Shown in pieces: positions 51,875 to 60,674 of a DNA stretch of 64,000 nucleotides. Position numbers and translations under genes: made by a program. The notes under the pieces are model-generated. The model did no database searches. It worked only from the letters and a program-made list of their open reading frames with translations, and was not told where the DNA came from. Each line of letters starts with the position of its first letter. Positions within the stretch are counted from its first letter, which is position 1. Origin of the DNA: Bog-473 sp963781955 (GTDB lineage: Bacteria > Actinomycetota > Acidimicrobiia > Acidimicrobiales > RAAP-2); assembly GCA_963781955.1 (NCBI GenBank), contig CAWAHU010000003.1, forward strand, positions 744,001-808,000, in the 5' to 3' direction.

Positions 51875-53608
51875 TTGACCGGAGACCGCCTCGCTTCGCC
51901 CGTCGTCGCCGACGGGCCGGCCGAGCAGCCGTTGGGCGAGCCGGGCAGCCTCGTCCAACGGGGCGGGTGGAGCCTGGCCTGGTTCGCCATCCTCACCGCG
52001 GGGCTCGGTTTCTGGAGCGCCTGGACGTCGTGGCCCGGAGCCGCTGTGCTGGCCCCCCTCCTGGTCGTGGTGGGCGTGGTCGGCATGGCGGTCACCTGGC
52101 TCGTGGCAGACCCGATGGCGGGGGCGCTGCCGTGGGCCGGCCTCGGGGCGGCCTTGCTGGCCGTCGGCGTTCCTGAGGCCGTGGCCATCCATGTGCGGCG
52201 GTACTACACGACCGACTCGGCCGCCTTCAACCAGCTGGCCACCCGGGCCCTCTTGCACGGGAAGGACCCGTACGCGACCTCGATGGCCTCGGCCGCCCAC
52301 CTGCTCGACCCGCCCTCGCACTACTGGACCTACCTGGTTGACGGCGGTCATGTCACTCAGGTCTCCTACCCGGCCGGCTCCTTCCTGTTCGAGGTCCCCG
52401 CCATGGCGCTCGGCTTCCACCACGAGCTGGCCGACTGGACGGACCTGGTTGCCTGGCTCGCCACCGGCATCCTCCTCTTCGTCCTGCTCCCGGTCGGACT
52501 CCGCTGGCTGGCGGTCCTGGTGCTCATGGCCTCGGCCTTCGTCGGGACGTTCTCGGCGGGCGGCACCGACGCCCTGTTTCTCCCCTTCCTCGTGGTGGCC
52601 GTCTGGCGCTGGGACCGCTTCCGCGCGGGTAGGAGCGCGGGGATCGCTCGCTGGGTCGGACCGCTGGCCCTGGGCGTGGCCTGCGCCGTCAAGCAGACCC
52701 CCTGGTTCTTGGTGCCCCTCCTTCTGATCGGCCTCGGCATCGAGGCGAAGCGACGGGGCGACACGGTGTGGCGAGTGCCGGCCGTGTATCTGGCCATGGT
52801 GGTCGGGGTCTTCGCCGCTTGCAACGTGCCGTTCGTGATCTGGGGACCCCGGGCCTGGGCCGACGGCGTCCTCCTTCCCTTCACCAAGCCCCTGGTGGCC
52901 GACGGCCAGGGCCTGGTGACCCTGGCCATCCACGGGCTGACCGGCGGCGTCGTGCTGCCACTCCTGTCGGTGGCCGGCGCGCTGGCCTACGTGGCGTTCC
53001 TGGCCGCCTTCGTCGTCTGGTACCCGGTCATGAAGGTCGTCTGGCTCCTCGTCCTCCCCGTTGTGCTGCTGGTGCCCGGCCGCAGCTTCTCGGGCTACCT
53101 GATCGACTTCTTCCCCGCCGCCCTGGTGGCCGCCATGAGCGTCGCCGGGGTGCCACGGGCGGCCCGGTTGGACGCGGGGTCCCCGGCTCGGCGGTGGGTG
53201 GCACGCTCGGCGGTCGGCGTGCCGGTCCTCGCCTCGGCGGCGGTCTGCGCTCTGGCCTTCACGTCGGCGCCCCTCGTCCTGTCGGTCGTCGCCGTCCGCA
53301 CCTCCCAGGCCACCCTGCGCCTCGATGCGGTCACCGTCACCGTGCACAACCTGACCGGGCACCGCGTCACCCCGCACTTCTTGGTGGCCATCGACAGTAC
53401 GCACCCCTCGGGCTTCTGGAACCAAGCTGGCCGCCAGGTCCCGCTGGTACTCGGGGCCGGGGCCACGGGCACCGTCACCCTCCGCCCCAACGAGTTCACC
53501 TGGTCGCCCACCCACGGCGCCCACTGGCTGGTGGAGGCCTACACCACTTCGCCCGACGCCCTCAGCACCTCGGCCCTGCAGGTGTGGAGGCTCGGGCACC
53601 AGCGGTGA
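51875..53608 (+). CDS. Polytopic glycosyltransferase-like (GT-C) membrane protein with C-terminal beta domain
   Basis: A 577-residue protein. I chose the TTG at 51875 because GAGGGGGG (51862-51869) precedes it at good spacing; no ATG or GTG is available near the end of the previous gene. About eleven hydrophobic segments with a first loop holding DPYATS and YPAGSFLFEVPAM, as in GT-C enzymes. The last about 110 residues (after RTSQATLRLDAV) form a soluble beta-rich domain outside the membrane, possibly for acceptor binding. The specific sugar is unknown. Confidence 0.7.
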   Translation: MTGDRLASPVVADGPAEQPLGEPGSLVQRGGWSLAWFAILTAGLGFWSAWTSWPGAAVLAPLLVVVGVVGMAVTWLVADPMAGALPWAGLGAALLAVGVPEAVAIHVRRYYTTDSAAFNQLATRALLHGKDPYATSMASAAHLLDPPSHYWTYLVDGGHVTQVSYPAGSFLFEVPAMALGFHHELADWTDLVAWLATGILLFVLLPVGLRWLAVLVLMASAFVGTFSAGGTDALFLPFLVVAVWRWDRFRAGRSAGIARWVGPLALGVACAVKQTPWFLVPLLLIGLGIEAKRRGDTVWRVPAVYLAMVVGVFAACNVPFVIWGPRAWADGVLLPFTKPLVADGQGLVTLAIHGLTGGVVLPLLSVAGALAYVAFLAAFVVWYPVMKVVWLLVLPVVLLVPGRSFSGYLIDFFPAALVAAMSVAGVPRAARLDAGSPARRWVARSAVGVPVLASAAVCALAFTSAPLVLSVVAVRTSQATLRLDAVTVTVHNLTGHRVTPHFLVAIDSTHPSGFWNQAGRQVPLVLGAGATGTVTLRPNEFTWSPTHGAHWLVEAYTTSPDALSTSALQVWRLGHQR

Positions 53609-53646
53609 GCTGCACCCCCAGCTGATCTCCAGGTACAGAGGGTACG

Positions 53647-56394
53647 TTGCCCCGCCTGCGCCGAAGTCTGAAGACCGATGACGCGCCTGTGGTGGCGGTG
53701 TTGCTGCTCGTGCCCCTCGTGGCCTTCGTCGTGCCGGCGCTGTTCGGCGCCCCGGCCCTGTCGGGCGACAACCTGATCCAGAACTTCCCCCTGCGCGCCT
53801 TTACCGGTGAGCTCCTCCGCCAGGGCCACCTGCCCCTGTGGAACCGGTTGATCTGGAGCGGGAGCCCCCTCCTGGGCGGCATGAACGCCGGGTCCTTCTT
53901 CCCCCTCACCTTCTTGTTCGTCGTGCTCCCACCCATCGGCGCATGGGTGCTCAACATGACCGCCGTCTACTGGGTGGCCGGACTCGGCACCTACTGGCTG
54001 CTCCGCCAGTACGGGGTGCGGCCGTCGGCTGGGTTCCTCGGGGCGGCCGTCTACGCCTACGGCGGGGTCATGATCGGCCAGATGGTGCACCTCGGCATCA
54101 TCCAGGGGATGGCCCTGATGCCGGTCATCGTCCTGGCCATCCTCAAGATCAGCTGGGCGGTCCTGGGCGTGGGCCCAGCCACCCGGACCCGGACGATCCC
54201 TGACGGCCCTGTGGGGACCGGCGACGATGCGGTCGAGGCGGGTGTGTCCCCGTCGCCATGGCCGTGGGTGGTCGGCCTGGCCGTGCTGGTCGGCCTGATC
54301 ATGTTGACCGGCGAGCCGCGCAGCATCGCAGAGACGGAGATCGTCGGAACGGCCATGGCCCTATGGCTGACCCTCCGCGGTTACGGCGACGCCTCCGTGG
54401 GCTGGGGGCGGCGAGCACGGTTCCTCGGGGCGACCGTCCTGGCCGGCGCCTGGGGCGTGGCCATCGGCGCGGCCCAGCTCCTGCCCGGCTACCACTTCAT
54501 CAACCTCTCGCAGCGGGCCAACGAGCCGTACTCGTTCTTCGCCAGCGGGTCCCTGCACACGCAGTGGACCGTCCTGTTGCTGGTGCCCGACCTGTTCGGG
54601 GGGAGCGGGACCCTGCATCAGCCCGTGTACTTCAACGACTACAACCTGCCCGAGGTGACCGGCTACGTGGGCCTGCTGCCCCTGGTGGCCTGCGCCGCCC
54701 TCCTCACCCGCACCTTCGGCCGCAACCGTGACCGGGCCTCGGCCGACTGGGCTCCCTGGCTCTTCCTCGCCCTCCTCGGCCTTCTGCTGGCTTGGGGGCA
54801 GTACACCCCGCTCGGAGGGCTGTTCGGGCACGTCCCGATCTTCGGCCGCACCCGCCTGCAGAGCCGCAGCCTGGGGATCGTGGACCTCGCCCTGGCCGTA
54901 CTGTTCGCGTTCTGGGCCGATCGCGGCCTCGGGCACCGCCCCGAGTGGCTTGGGACCGCCGGCTGGCGGCGCTGGGTCTCGGCCGCACCGGCCATCGCCG
55001 CCGCGGTCGTGTGCGTCGTGGCCGTTGCCTTCCAGCGCCAACTCGAATCTGCCTTCGGCGCCCTCCGTTCGGGAGCGGGCATGACCCCCTGGTTCGTCGC
55101 CCAGCTGATAGTGGCGCTGGCCGTCGTCGCCCTGGTGCTCGGCTGGCGCCACCTCGGCGCGGACCGGGCCCGCTGGGTGCTGAGCGCCGTGGTCGTCATT
55201 GACCTGGCCCTGTTCGGGCTCTCGTCTGCCACAGGGTTTGCCTCGGCCACCCCCGACGTGGTCGAGCCCACCAAGGCAGCGGCGGCGAGCGTGCTCGGCG
55301 CCGAGGGCCGCTTCGCCATCTACGAGCCGACCTCCGACTACGTCGAGCTCGGGGCCATCGGCCAACCCGACCTGAACGTGTTCACCACCCTCCCGAGCGT
55401 CCAGGGCTACGGCTCCATCTTGGACAACACCTACGGCGAGGCCACCGGCTCCCACTTCATCGACTCGCTCGACCCCTGCGCCCTGGCCCGAGGGGTCTTC
55501 AGGCCGCTCCGGCTGCGCAGCCTGCTCACCGGCCCCAGCCAGTTGGCCCCCGAAATTCCGAGCTCCGGCGCGGTGCGGAGCGCAGCTGCACCCTGCCCGG
55601 GGGCCCCACCGGCCGGCACGGCCAAGGATCGGACGTGGTACTTCGGCCAAGCCCTCACGCTCACCGGGGCCACGCTGGCCACCCCGGGTGCCAACGCTTC
55701 GACGGCGCTCGCCGGCTCGAGGGTCGGCGTGCTCAGAGCCGGAGGCGACGTCGTCTTCCCCGCCCTCACCCTCCGGGCCGCCGGTGGCCGCGCCACGGTC
55801 GCCTTCGGCTCGCCCCAAGACGCCGTGGGCCTGGTCGTCCGGGGAAACCCCAGGGCGGTGTCTGACACCTCCGAGGTCACCACGGTCGGCGGTCACGGCT
55901 ACGCCTTGGACGGCGGCCTTCAGGACGCCCTGGGCCAACCAGGGTGGGCGTTCACCGGCACGTGGGCGGGGAACGCCCGCTTCCAGCGGGCGTCGGTCCG
56001 CCCGCCGGTCTGGCTCCAGGGCGCACCGTCCGGCGCCACCGCCACCCAGGTCCAGATCGCCGACAACGGCACGGAGGTCGACCGGGTGACCACGTCAGCC
56101 CCGGCGCTGCTGGTGCGCAGCGAGTCGAACCTCCCGGGGTGGCACGCCACCGCCGTGCCGACTGCCGGCGGGGCGTCCCGGCCGCTCCCGATCCGCGCCG
56201 TCGGGCTGATCCAGGGGGTGCGCCTGCCAGCCGGCTCGTGGACGGTGAGCTTCACGTACCGGGCGCCGGGCCTCGACGTCGGGCTGGCCGCCTCGGCCGT
56301 CAGCATCGGCGCGGTGCTGATGGTGGTCGGCGTCCGGGCAGCACGTCGCCAGCCTCGACGTCGAGCTCCCTGGACGGCGGTGAAGAACTCGTAG
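53647..56394 (+). CDS. YfhO-like large polytopic membrane protein
   Basis: A 915-residue protein with a TTG start. The N-terminal about 490 residues are polytopic; the first loop has SGDNLIQNFPLRAF and GHLPLWNRLIWSGSPLLGG, the YfhO-type pattern, and later MLTGEPRSIAETE. A large extracytoplasmic beta-rich part (about 540-870) precedes a final transmembrane helix and a basic RRQPRRRAPW tail. YfhO proteins help transfer sugars to wall polymers in Firmicutes. Last of five co-directional membrane genes, so probably part of the same envelope-glycan system. Confidence 0.75.
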   Translation: MPRLRRSLKTDDAPVVAVLLLVPLVAFVVPALFGAPALSGDNLIQNFPLRAFTGELLRQGHLPLWNRLIWSGSPLLGGMNAGSFFPLTFLFVVLPPIGAWVLNMTAVYWVAGLGTYWLLRQYGVRPSAGFLGAAVYAYGGVMIGQMVHLGIIQGMALMPVIVLAILKISWAVLGVGPATRTRTIPDGPVGTGDDAVEAGVSPSPWPWVVGLAVLVGLIMLTGEPRSIAETEIVGTAMALWLTLRGYGDASVGWGRRARFLGATVLAGAWGVAIGAAQLLPGYHFINLSQRANEPYSFFASGSLHTQWTVLLLVPDLFGGSGTLHQPVYFNDYNLPEVTGYVGLLPLVACAALLTRTFGRNRDRASADWAPWLFLALLGLLLAWGQYTPLGGLFGHVPIFGRTRLQSRSLGIVDLALAVLFAFWADRGLGHRPEWLGTAGWRRWVSAAPAIAAAVVCVVAVAFQRQLESAFGALRSGAGMTPWFVAQLIVALAVVALVLGWRHLGADRARWVLSAVVVIDLALFGLSSATGFASATPDVVEPTKAAAASVLGAEGRFAIYEPTSDYVELGAIGQPDLNVFTTLPSVQGYGSILDNTYGEATGSHFIDSLDPCALARGVFRPLRLRSLLTGPSQLAPEIPSSGAVRSAAAPCPGAPPAGTAKDRTWYFGQALTLTGATLATPGANASTALAGSRVGVLRAGGDVVFPALTLRAAGGRATVAFGSPQDAVGLVVRGNPRAVSDTSEVTTVGGHGYALDGGLQDALGQPGWAFTGTWAGNARFQRASVRPPVWLQGAPSGATATQVQIADNGTEVDRVTTSAPALLVRSESNLPGWHATAVPTAGGASRPLPIRAVGLIQGVRLPAGSWTVSFTYRAPGLDVGLAASAVSIGAVLMVVGVRAARRQPRRRAPWTAVKNS

Positions 56395-56433
56395 CGATGC
56401 GGCACCGCGGCCCGGTCCGTGGTCGTGCGCACC

Positions 56434-57042
56434 TTACGAGCCAGACGCGACCTCGGGGATCCCCCGGTTGGGCCGTAGCCTGGGCGGCGAGAAGATGGCG
56501 TTGATCTGCGCAGTTGGCGCCACGAGCACCGGAAGTGGAGAAAGTCTGAGAACGCGGTCTCTCACCCCTCGACCGGACAGCCTGGCGATCCCTTGAAGTC
56601 GTCGGGACCCGAGCATGATCGCATCACATCCCCACAGAGACGCCTCCTCCACGATTCGTCGTGCGACGTACTCCTGCAGCACAGAACAAGACCGGCCCTC
56701 GGCCGCGATGCCGCATACTTGCAGTGCGTGCACGGTCTGGCGCACCAGGTCGTCGGCCTCGGCGGGAGATTCGAGCGGCAGGGCCACTCTCGAAAGCTCG
56801 CGGATGTGAAATACCCTGACGCTGGCATCACCCGCGCTGGCAACATCCGCAACCGTTTCGAGGGCGGTCTGGCCAGATTCAAATTGGTCAATAGCGAAAA
56901 GCAGTCGGACTCTCAGCTTGGGATCAATGGAACGTGAACGCGTCCTCCACGAGTCCAGCGGACGCGGAACGGTGGCTGCCGTCCGGCATGCTCCGTCCGA
57001 CGGAAACCGCACCCGGCTCGGCCCCGACACCTGGGTGTTCAA
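56434..57042 (-). CDS. Universal stress protein (UspA-like)
   Basis: A 202-residue frame. From LRVRLLFAIDQFESG (residue about 43) it is a Usp domain ending in GSRRLQGIARLSGRGVRDRVLRLSPLPVLVAP, the ATP-binding G-x2-G-x9-GS(R)-type loop in diverged form. The first 40 residues are Arg/Ser-rich and unlike the family, so the true start may be further in at a non-standard codon. I see no ATG, GTG or TTG close to the domain. Confidence 0.7.
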   Translation of the reverse strand: MNTQVSGPSRVRFPSDGACRTAATVPRPLDSWRTRSRSIDPKLRVRLLFAIDQFESGQTALETVADVASAGDASVRVFHIRELSRVALPLESPAEADDLVRQTVHALQVCGIAAEGRSCSVLQEYVARRIVEEASLWGCDAIMLGSRRLQGIARLSGRGVRDRVLRLSPLPVLVAPTAQINAIFSPPRLRPNRGIPEVASGS

Positions 57043-57080
57043 CTTCTCTATCGTCTACGGACATGCCGCGCCGGCCAGTC

Positions 57081-57527
57081 ATGGCGTACCGACGTGATCA
57101 TGAGTTCTCCGTTTCCCCGGCCGAGTTGTGGGACGCCATAGGAGAAGTCGACCGGTTCGAGGAATGGTGGACCTGGCTCGAAGAGTTCCGGCTCGAAGGA
57201 GTCTCCCTGGAGAAAGGCGCCGTACTCCACGGCGTGATTGCTCCGCCCCTGCCCTATCGGATGCGTATCCAAGTCGAGCTGACCCGGTGCGAGCCACCGC
57301 GCACCATCGAGGCACTGATCCACGGCGATCTCGAGGGGCAAGCAAGCCTTGAACTGCGTGCCCAGGGGGTCGGCTCGAGTGTCGAGGTGGCTTGGACAGT
57401 GGAGATGATGCAACGACCCATGCGCCTAGCCGACCGGATGGCACACCCCCTCTTGCAGTGGGGTCACGACCGTGTCGTCGAGCTCACTGTCGAAGGGTTT
57501 CGGAGGAGATTGGGCCCCGCCGAATAG
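57081..57527 (+). CDS. SRPBCC (START/polyketide-cyclase-like) protein
   Basis: A 148-residue helix-grip protein: HEFSVSPAELWDAIGEVDRFEEWW at the start, a seven-stranded sheet, and a long C-terminal helix (HDRVVELTVEGFRRRL). It binds a hydrophobic ligand. An alternative ATG lies at 57063. It converges with the membrane protein at 57541. Confidence 0.82.
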   Translation: MAYRRDHEFSVSPAELWDAIGEVDRFEEWWTWLEEFRLEGVSLEKGAVLHGVIAPPLPYRMRIQVELTRCEPPRTIEALIHGDLEGQASLELRAQGVGSSVEVAWTVEMMQRPMRLADRMAHPLLQWGHDRVVELTVEGFRRRLGPAE

Positions 57528-57540
57528 GTCATGCGGGCAG

Positions 57541-58347
57541 TTAGGTCAAGCGGGCTATGGCGAAGGCCGACGCCAAGAGCACGACAGCCCACGACATGGC
57601 CTGCAGGGCCCCTTCGAGGGGTGCAAGCAGCGTCTGCTGATTGATGGAGATGGCTCCGCCGTCACGAAGGGCCCCGCGGCCCGTGATAGCGGTGACGCGC
57701 CGACGGATCAACCGCGCCGGGGTGCTCAGCTGGCGTTGCGCCACCGAGAGAGCGAACGCTCCGGCAGCGGCGAACACCGGGGCGACGGCCAAGCGCCCGG
57801 TCTGAGCTACGTATGCAACCAGTACCGGGAAGGATCCCCAAGCCAGGGCGAACCCGACGTCGGTGTGGACGAATCCCCCGAACAACTCCAGGTTGTACGC
57901 GAGGACAAGCAGTGGGCCGAGCACCATGAACGGGATCAGGGCCCAGCCGACGCGCGACACGCCAACGATCCCGAGAGCAACGGCCCCGGCCAGACCGACC
58001 ATGGTCACGACGACGAGCGCCGGCGTTGGTATCTGGGTACCCAGCGGTCGCCCGTGGAGCTCGTCAAGTGCATGCGCGGCGAACCCGACCGCAAACAGGA
58101 ACGCAAGCAGGGTGCCCACCAAGCGCGAGAGGCTGACATGTGGCGCCAGGCATGCACCGATCACAACGTAGGACAGGTGCCAGGCGGTGTAGGGGGGGTG
58201 CAGGAGGGTCCACCAATCCCGCCACCCCCCTGGCCGGGCGGCGTAGAAGGCTGGTCGGTTCTCGATGCCAGCCTGGACATGCGGCGCCGAGCAGTGAGGA
58301 ACCTCTGGGCCTCTCCGGCCACCGGGCAGAGCCGTTTCGTCAGTCAT
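57541..58347 (-). CDS. Polytopic membrane protein, possibly UbiA-like
   Basis: A 268-residue protein with about seven hydrophobic segments. The first segment is preceded by WWTLLHPPYTAWH, and the second is followed by AAHALDELHGRPLGT, which recalls the aspartate-rich prenyl-diphosphate site of UbiA prenyltransferases but lacks the full NDxxD motif. The ATG at 58347 overlaps the methyltransferase stop by 8 nt. The company of a UbiE-type methyltransferase and a geranylgeranyl-reductase-family enzyme makes a quinone or isoprenoid-lipid role plausible. I cannot assign the family firmly. Confidence 0.5.
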   Translation of the reverse strand: MTDETALPGGRRGPEVPHCSAPHVQAGIENRPAFYAARPGGWRDWWTLLHPPYTAWHLSYVVIGACLAPHVSLSRLVGTLLAFLFAVGFAAHALDELHGRPLGTQIPTPALVVVTMVGLAGAVALGIVGVSRVGWALIPFMVLGPLLVLAYNLELFGGFVHTDVGFALAWGSFPVLVAYVAQTGRLAVAPVFAAAGAFALSVAQRQLSTPARLIRRRVTAITGRGALRDGGAISINQQTLLAPLEGALQAMSWAVVLLASAFAIARLT

Positions 58348-59074
58348 TGCTCCGGGTTCCCCACATGACCAGCCCACCACCAAGACTCATGACGCGCACA
58401 CCGACATGTTCGAAACCGGCCTGACGCCACGCGTCCTCAGTCCACGACAGCGGATACTTCCGGTAATGACCCGAGATGTTGGGGCCAAGGAATCGGCCCA
58501 CGCGGAACCACTCCGGTCCACCGGTGATCAACCCGGCAACGGGCAGGACGATTCGAGTGTAGAGCCACCACATGAAGCGCCAGAATCCAATCGGCGGCAG
58601 GAAGAACTCGAGGCTGGCGATCGCGCCGCCAGGTTTGACCACCCGAGCAAGCTCGCGGAGGGTCTGTTGAGGGTCATCGACGTAGCGCAGGAGGTAGGTG
58701 AACGTCAGGGCATCGAACGAGCGGTCGGGAAAGGGCAACTGCTCACCGCGGCCGGCAACAAGTTGAACGCGGTCGACCAGCCCGGCGGCGGCAATGTTCT
58801 GCTTGCCCCGGGCCAGCATCTCCATGGTGAGATCGACGCCCACCACATCGGCCGATGTTCGCTGGGCAAGCTGCACTGCGACACCGGCCGTCCCGGAGGC
58901 GACATCGAGCACCCGGGAGGGCGACGTGGGCACGATCCGATCGATCATGGCCCGTCTCCATCGGCCGTTCTGACCCATGGACAGGACCTCGGCCAAGCGG
59001 TCATAGCGCTGAGGAAGAGGCGTGAACAGCTGCTGCGCGAATCGGTTCCGATCGCCGGCGACATACGGGAGCAT
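58340..59074 (-). CDS. UbiE/MenG-like SAM-dependent methyltransferase
   Basis: A 244-residue class I methyltransferase: YDRLAEVLSMGQNGRWRR, VLDVASGTAGVAVQLA (motif I), GVDLTMEML, LPFPDRSFDALT and LRYVDDPQQTLRELARV. The order and spacing are those of demethylmenaquinone/UbiE enzymes. The segment FMWWLYTRIVLPVAGLITGG is also typical of UbiE. Coupled to the membrane protein gene; diverges from the reductase at 59132. Confidence 0.88.
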   Translation of the reverse strand: MLPYVAGDRNRFAQQLFTPLPQRYDRLAEVLSMGQNGRWRRAMIDRIVPTSPSRVLDVASGTAGVAVQLAQRTSADVVGVDLTMEMLARGKQNIAAAGLVDRVQLVAGRGEQLPFPDRSFDALTFTYLLRYVDDPQQTLRELARVVKPGGAIASLEFFLPPIGFWRFMWWLYTRIVLPVAGLITGGPEWFRVGRFLGPNISGHYRKYPLSWTEDAWRQAGFEHVGVRVMSLGGGLVMWGTRSND

Positions 59075-59131
59075 CGCTCCTCCTCGGGTGAGAAGCTCTC
59101 ACTGTAGGTCCGGCAATGAGAGGAGGGCGTG

Positions 59132-60433
59132 GTGTCATCGCGCTTCGACGTCCTCGTGGTGGGTGGCGGTCCAGCCGGGAGCATCGCCGCCTTCGTCCTG
59201 GCTCGGGGCGGAGCCCGTGTGGCACTGGTGGACAAGGCGAAATTCCCTCGTGACAAGGCGTGTGGCGACGTCGTCGGCCCCAGGGGCCTGCAGGTCCTGC
59301 ACGACCTCGGGCTGCCCGCGCCGATCGGGCGCAACGTGGGCGAGATCGCGGTCGTCGGCTCGACCGGTCGCCGGGCACGACTTCCCTGTGCCGACGGGCT
59401 GACCTACCCCGGACACGGCACGGCGGTCTTGCGGACCGTCTTCGATTCGATGCTCCACGACGTGGCGGTCGAAGCGGGTGCCACGCCGGTGCACGGACAC
59501 GCCATTGAGCCACGGGACGTGGAGGGACGGATCGACGGCTACCGCCTGAGCACCGGAACGGATCTGCGCGCCGACTTCGTGATCGGGGCGGACGGGGCCA
59601 CGAGTCGAGTGGCCGATGCGGCCGGCTTGGTCGATGCGCAGAAGGTCCTATGGGGCTTCGCGGTGCGGACATACGTCCCACAAGCTGTGAATCTCCCGGC
59701 CATCGTCCTGTGGGAGTCCGCACCGTGGCGAGGTTTCCCCGGTTACGGGTGGGTCTTCCCGGGACCCAATGACGGGGCCAACGTCGGCCTTGGTCTGGGT
59801 GCGGTGGGCGATCGCAGGGCGGCGGCGAAGGTTCAGCGGGCCATCCCATGCTTCCTCGAGCACCTGCGCGAGGTCGATCTCCTGACCACCCCTTCGGCTT
59901 CGATGCCGTCGCGTCGCCTGGGTGGTTGGCTCAAGATGGGCATGGTAGGCACCGTCCCGGCCGCCGGGCGGGTGCTCCTCGTCGGCGATGCCGCCGGTCT
60001 CGTCAATCCCCTCCAAGGTGAGGGGATCTCTCAGGCGATGTGCAGCGGTCGTTCCGCCGCCGAAGCGCTCCTCAGCGAGCCAGGGCGAGCTGCGGAACGG
60101 TATCGGGCCCGGCTCGCTCTCGATCACCTCCCGTACCACCGGATTGCTGCCGCGGTGCAGGGGTGGCTCGTCGGCCAACCAAGCGCCGTCGCCGCTGTGG
60201 CCCGTCTGCTTGTGGCAGCCGGGCGAAGCGACGCAATAGCGGGCGCATGGTCGGTCTTCTGGAACGAACTGCTCAACGGGGCACCCCCCGGTCGTCACCG
60301 TTCGGTGGCCGCTTGGTTCACCCGCTTGGGAGAGATGTTGACGGCTCGCACGTCGACGGCCCGTTGGTTCGACGCGACCTTCGCGGAAGCCGGGACACCG
60401 GTGACACTTCCGATGCCCGAGCATCTGACCTGA
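59132..60433 (+). CDS. Geranylgeranyl-reductase-family FAD oxidoreductase
   Basis: A 433-residue flavoprotein: VLVVGGGPAGSIAA (FAD), KACGDVVGPRGL (family motif with Cys-Gly-Asp), GADGATSRVA and VGDAAGLVNPLQGEGIS. The family saturates isoprenoid chains of chlorophyll, archaeal lipids and menaquinone (MenJ). AGGAGG at 59121-59126 favours the GTG at 59132 over the GTG three bases before it. Divergent from the UbiE-like gene across a 57-bp gap. Confidence 0.87.
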   Translation: MSSRFDVLVVGGGPAGSIAAFVLARGGARVALVDKAKFPRDKACGDVVGPRGLQVLHDLGLPAPIGRNVGEIAVVGSTGRRARLPCADGLTYPGHGTAVLRTVFDSMLHDVAVEAGATPVHGHAIEPRDVEGRIDGYRLSTGTDLRADFVIGADGATSRVADAAGLVDAQKVLWGFAVRTYVPQAVNLPAIVLWESAPWRGFPGYGWVFPGPNDGANVGLGLGAVGDRRAAAKVQRAIPCFLEHLREVDLLTTPSASMPSRRLGGWLKMGMVGTVPAAGRVLLVGDAAGLVNPLQGEGISQAMCSGRSAAEALLSEPGRAAERYRARLALDHLPYHRIAAAVQGWLVGQPSAVAAVARLLVAAGRSDAIAGAWSVFWNELLNGAPPGRHRSVAAWFTRLGEMLTARTSTARWFDATFAEAGTPVTLPMPEHLT

Positions 60434-60458
60434 CGGACTGCTCGACCGTATGAGCTGG

Positions 60459-60659
60459 CTACTCCTCGATGACGATGGCCTGCTCGGGGCAGTTCGCCGC
60501 AGCGCGCTTCGCCGCCTCCATCATCTGGGGGGTGAACTCGGTGACCTTGACGAAGCCGTGCCCGTCCTCGTCGCGAAGCCCGAAGACATCGGGGGCGGTC
60601 ATGCAGCACAGGGTGTGGCCCTGGCACACTTCCTCTTGGACGTAGACGCGCAACGTCAC
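60459..60659 (-). CDS. 3Fe-4S ferredoxin
   Basis: A 66-residue protein with CQGHTLC...NCPEQA: three cysteines with His in place of the second ligand, as in ferredoxins that feed actinobacterial P450s. It lies 15 bp downstream of the P450 gene and is its likely electron donor. Confidence 0.92.
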   Translation of the reverse strand: MTLRVYVQEEVCQGHTLCCMTAPDVFGLRDEDGHGFVKVTEFTPQMMEAAKRAAANCPEQAIVIEE

Positions 60660-60674
60660 TCCTCTCGCATTGAC

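Noticed and set aside
51779..53599. A 606-codon open frame on the minus strand
   Set aside because: Antisense to the GT-C-like gene; Gly/Glu/Gln-rich with no hydrophobic core.
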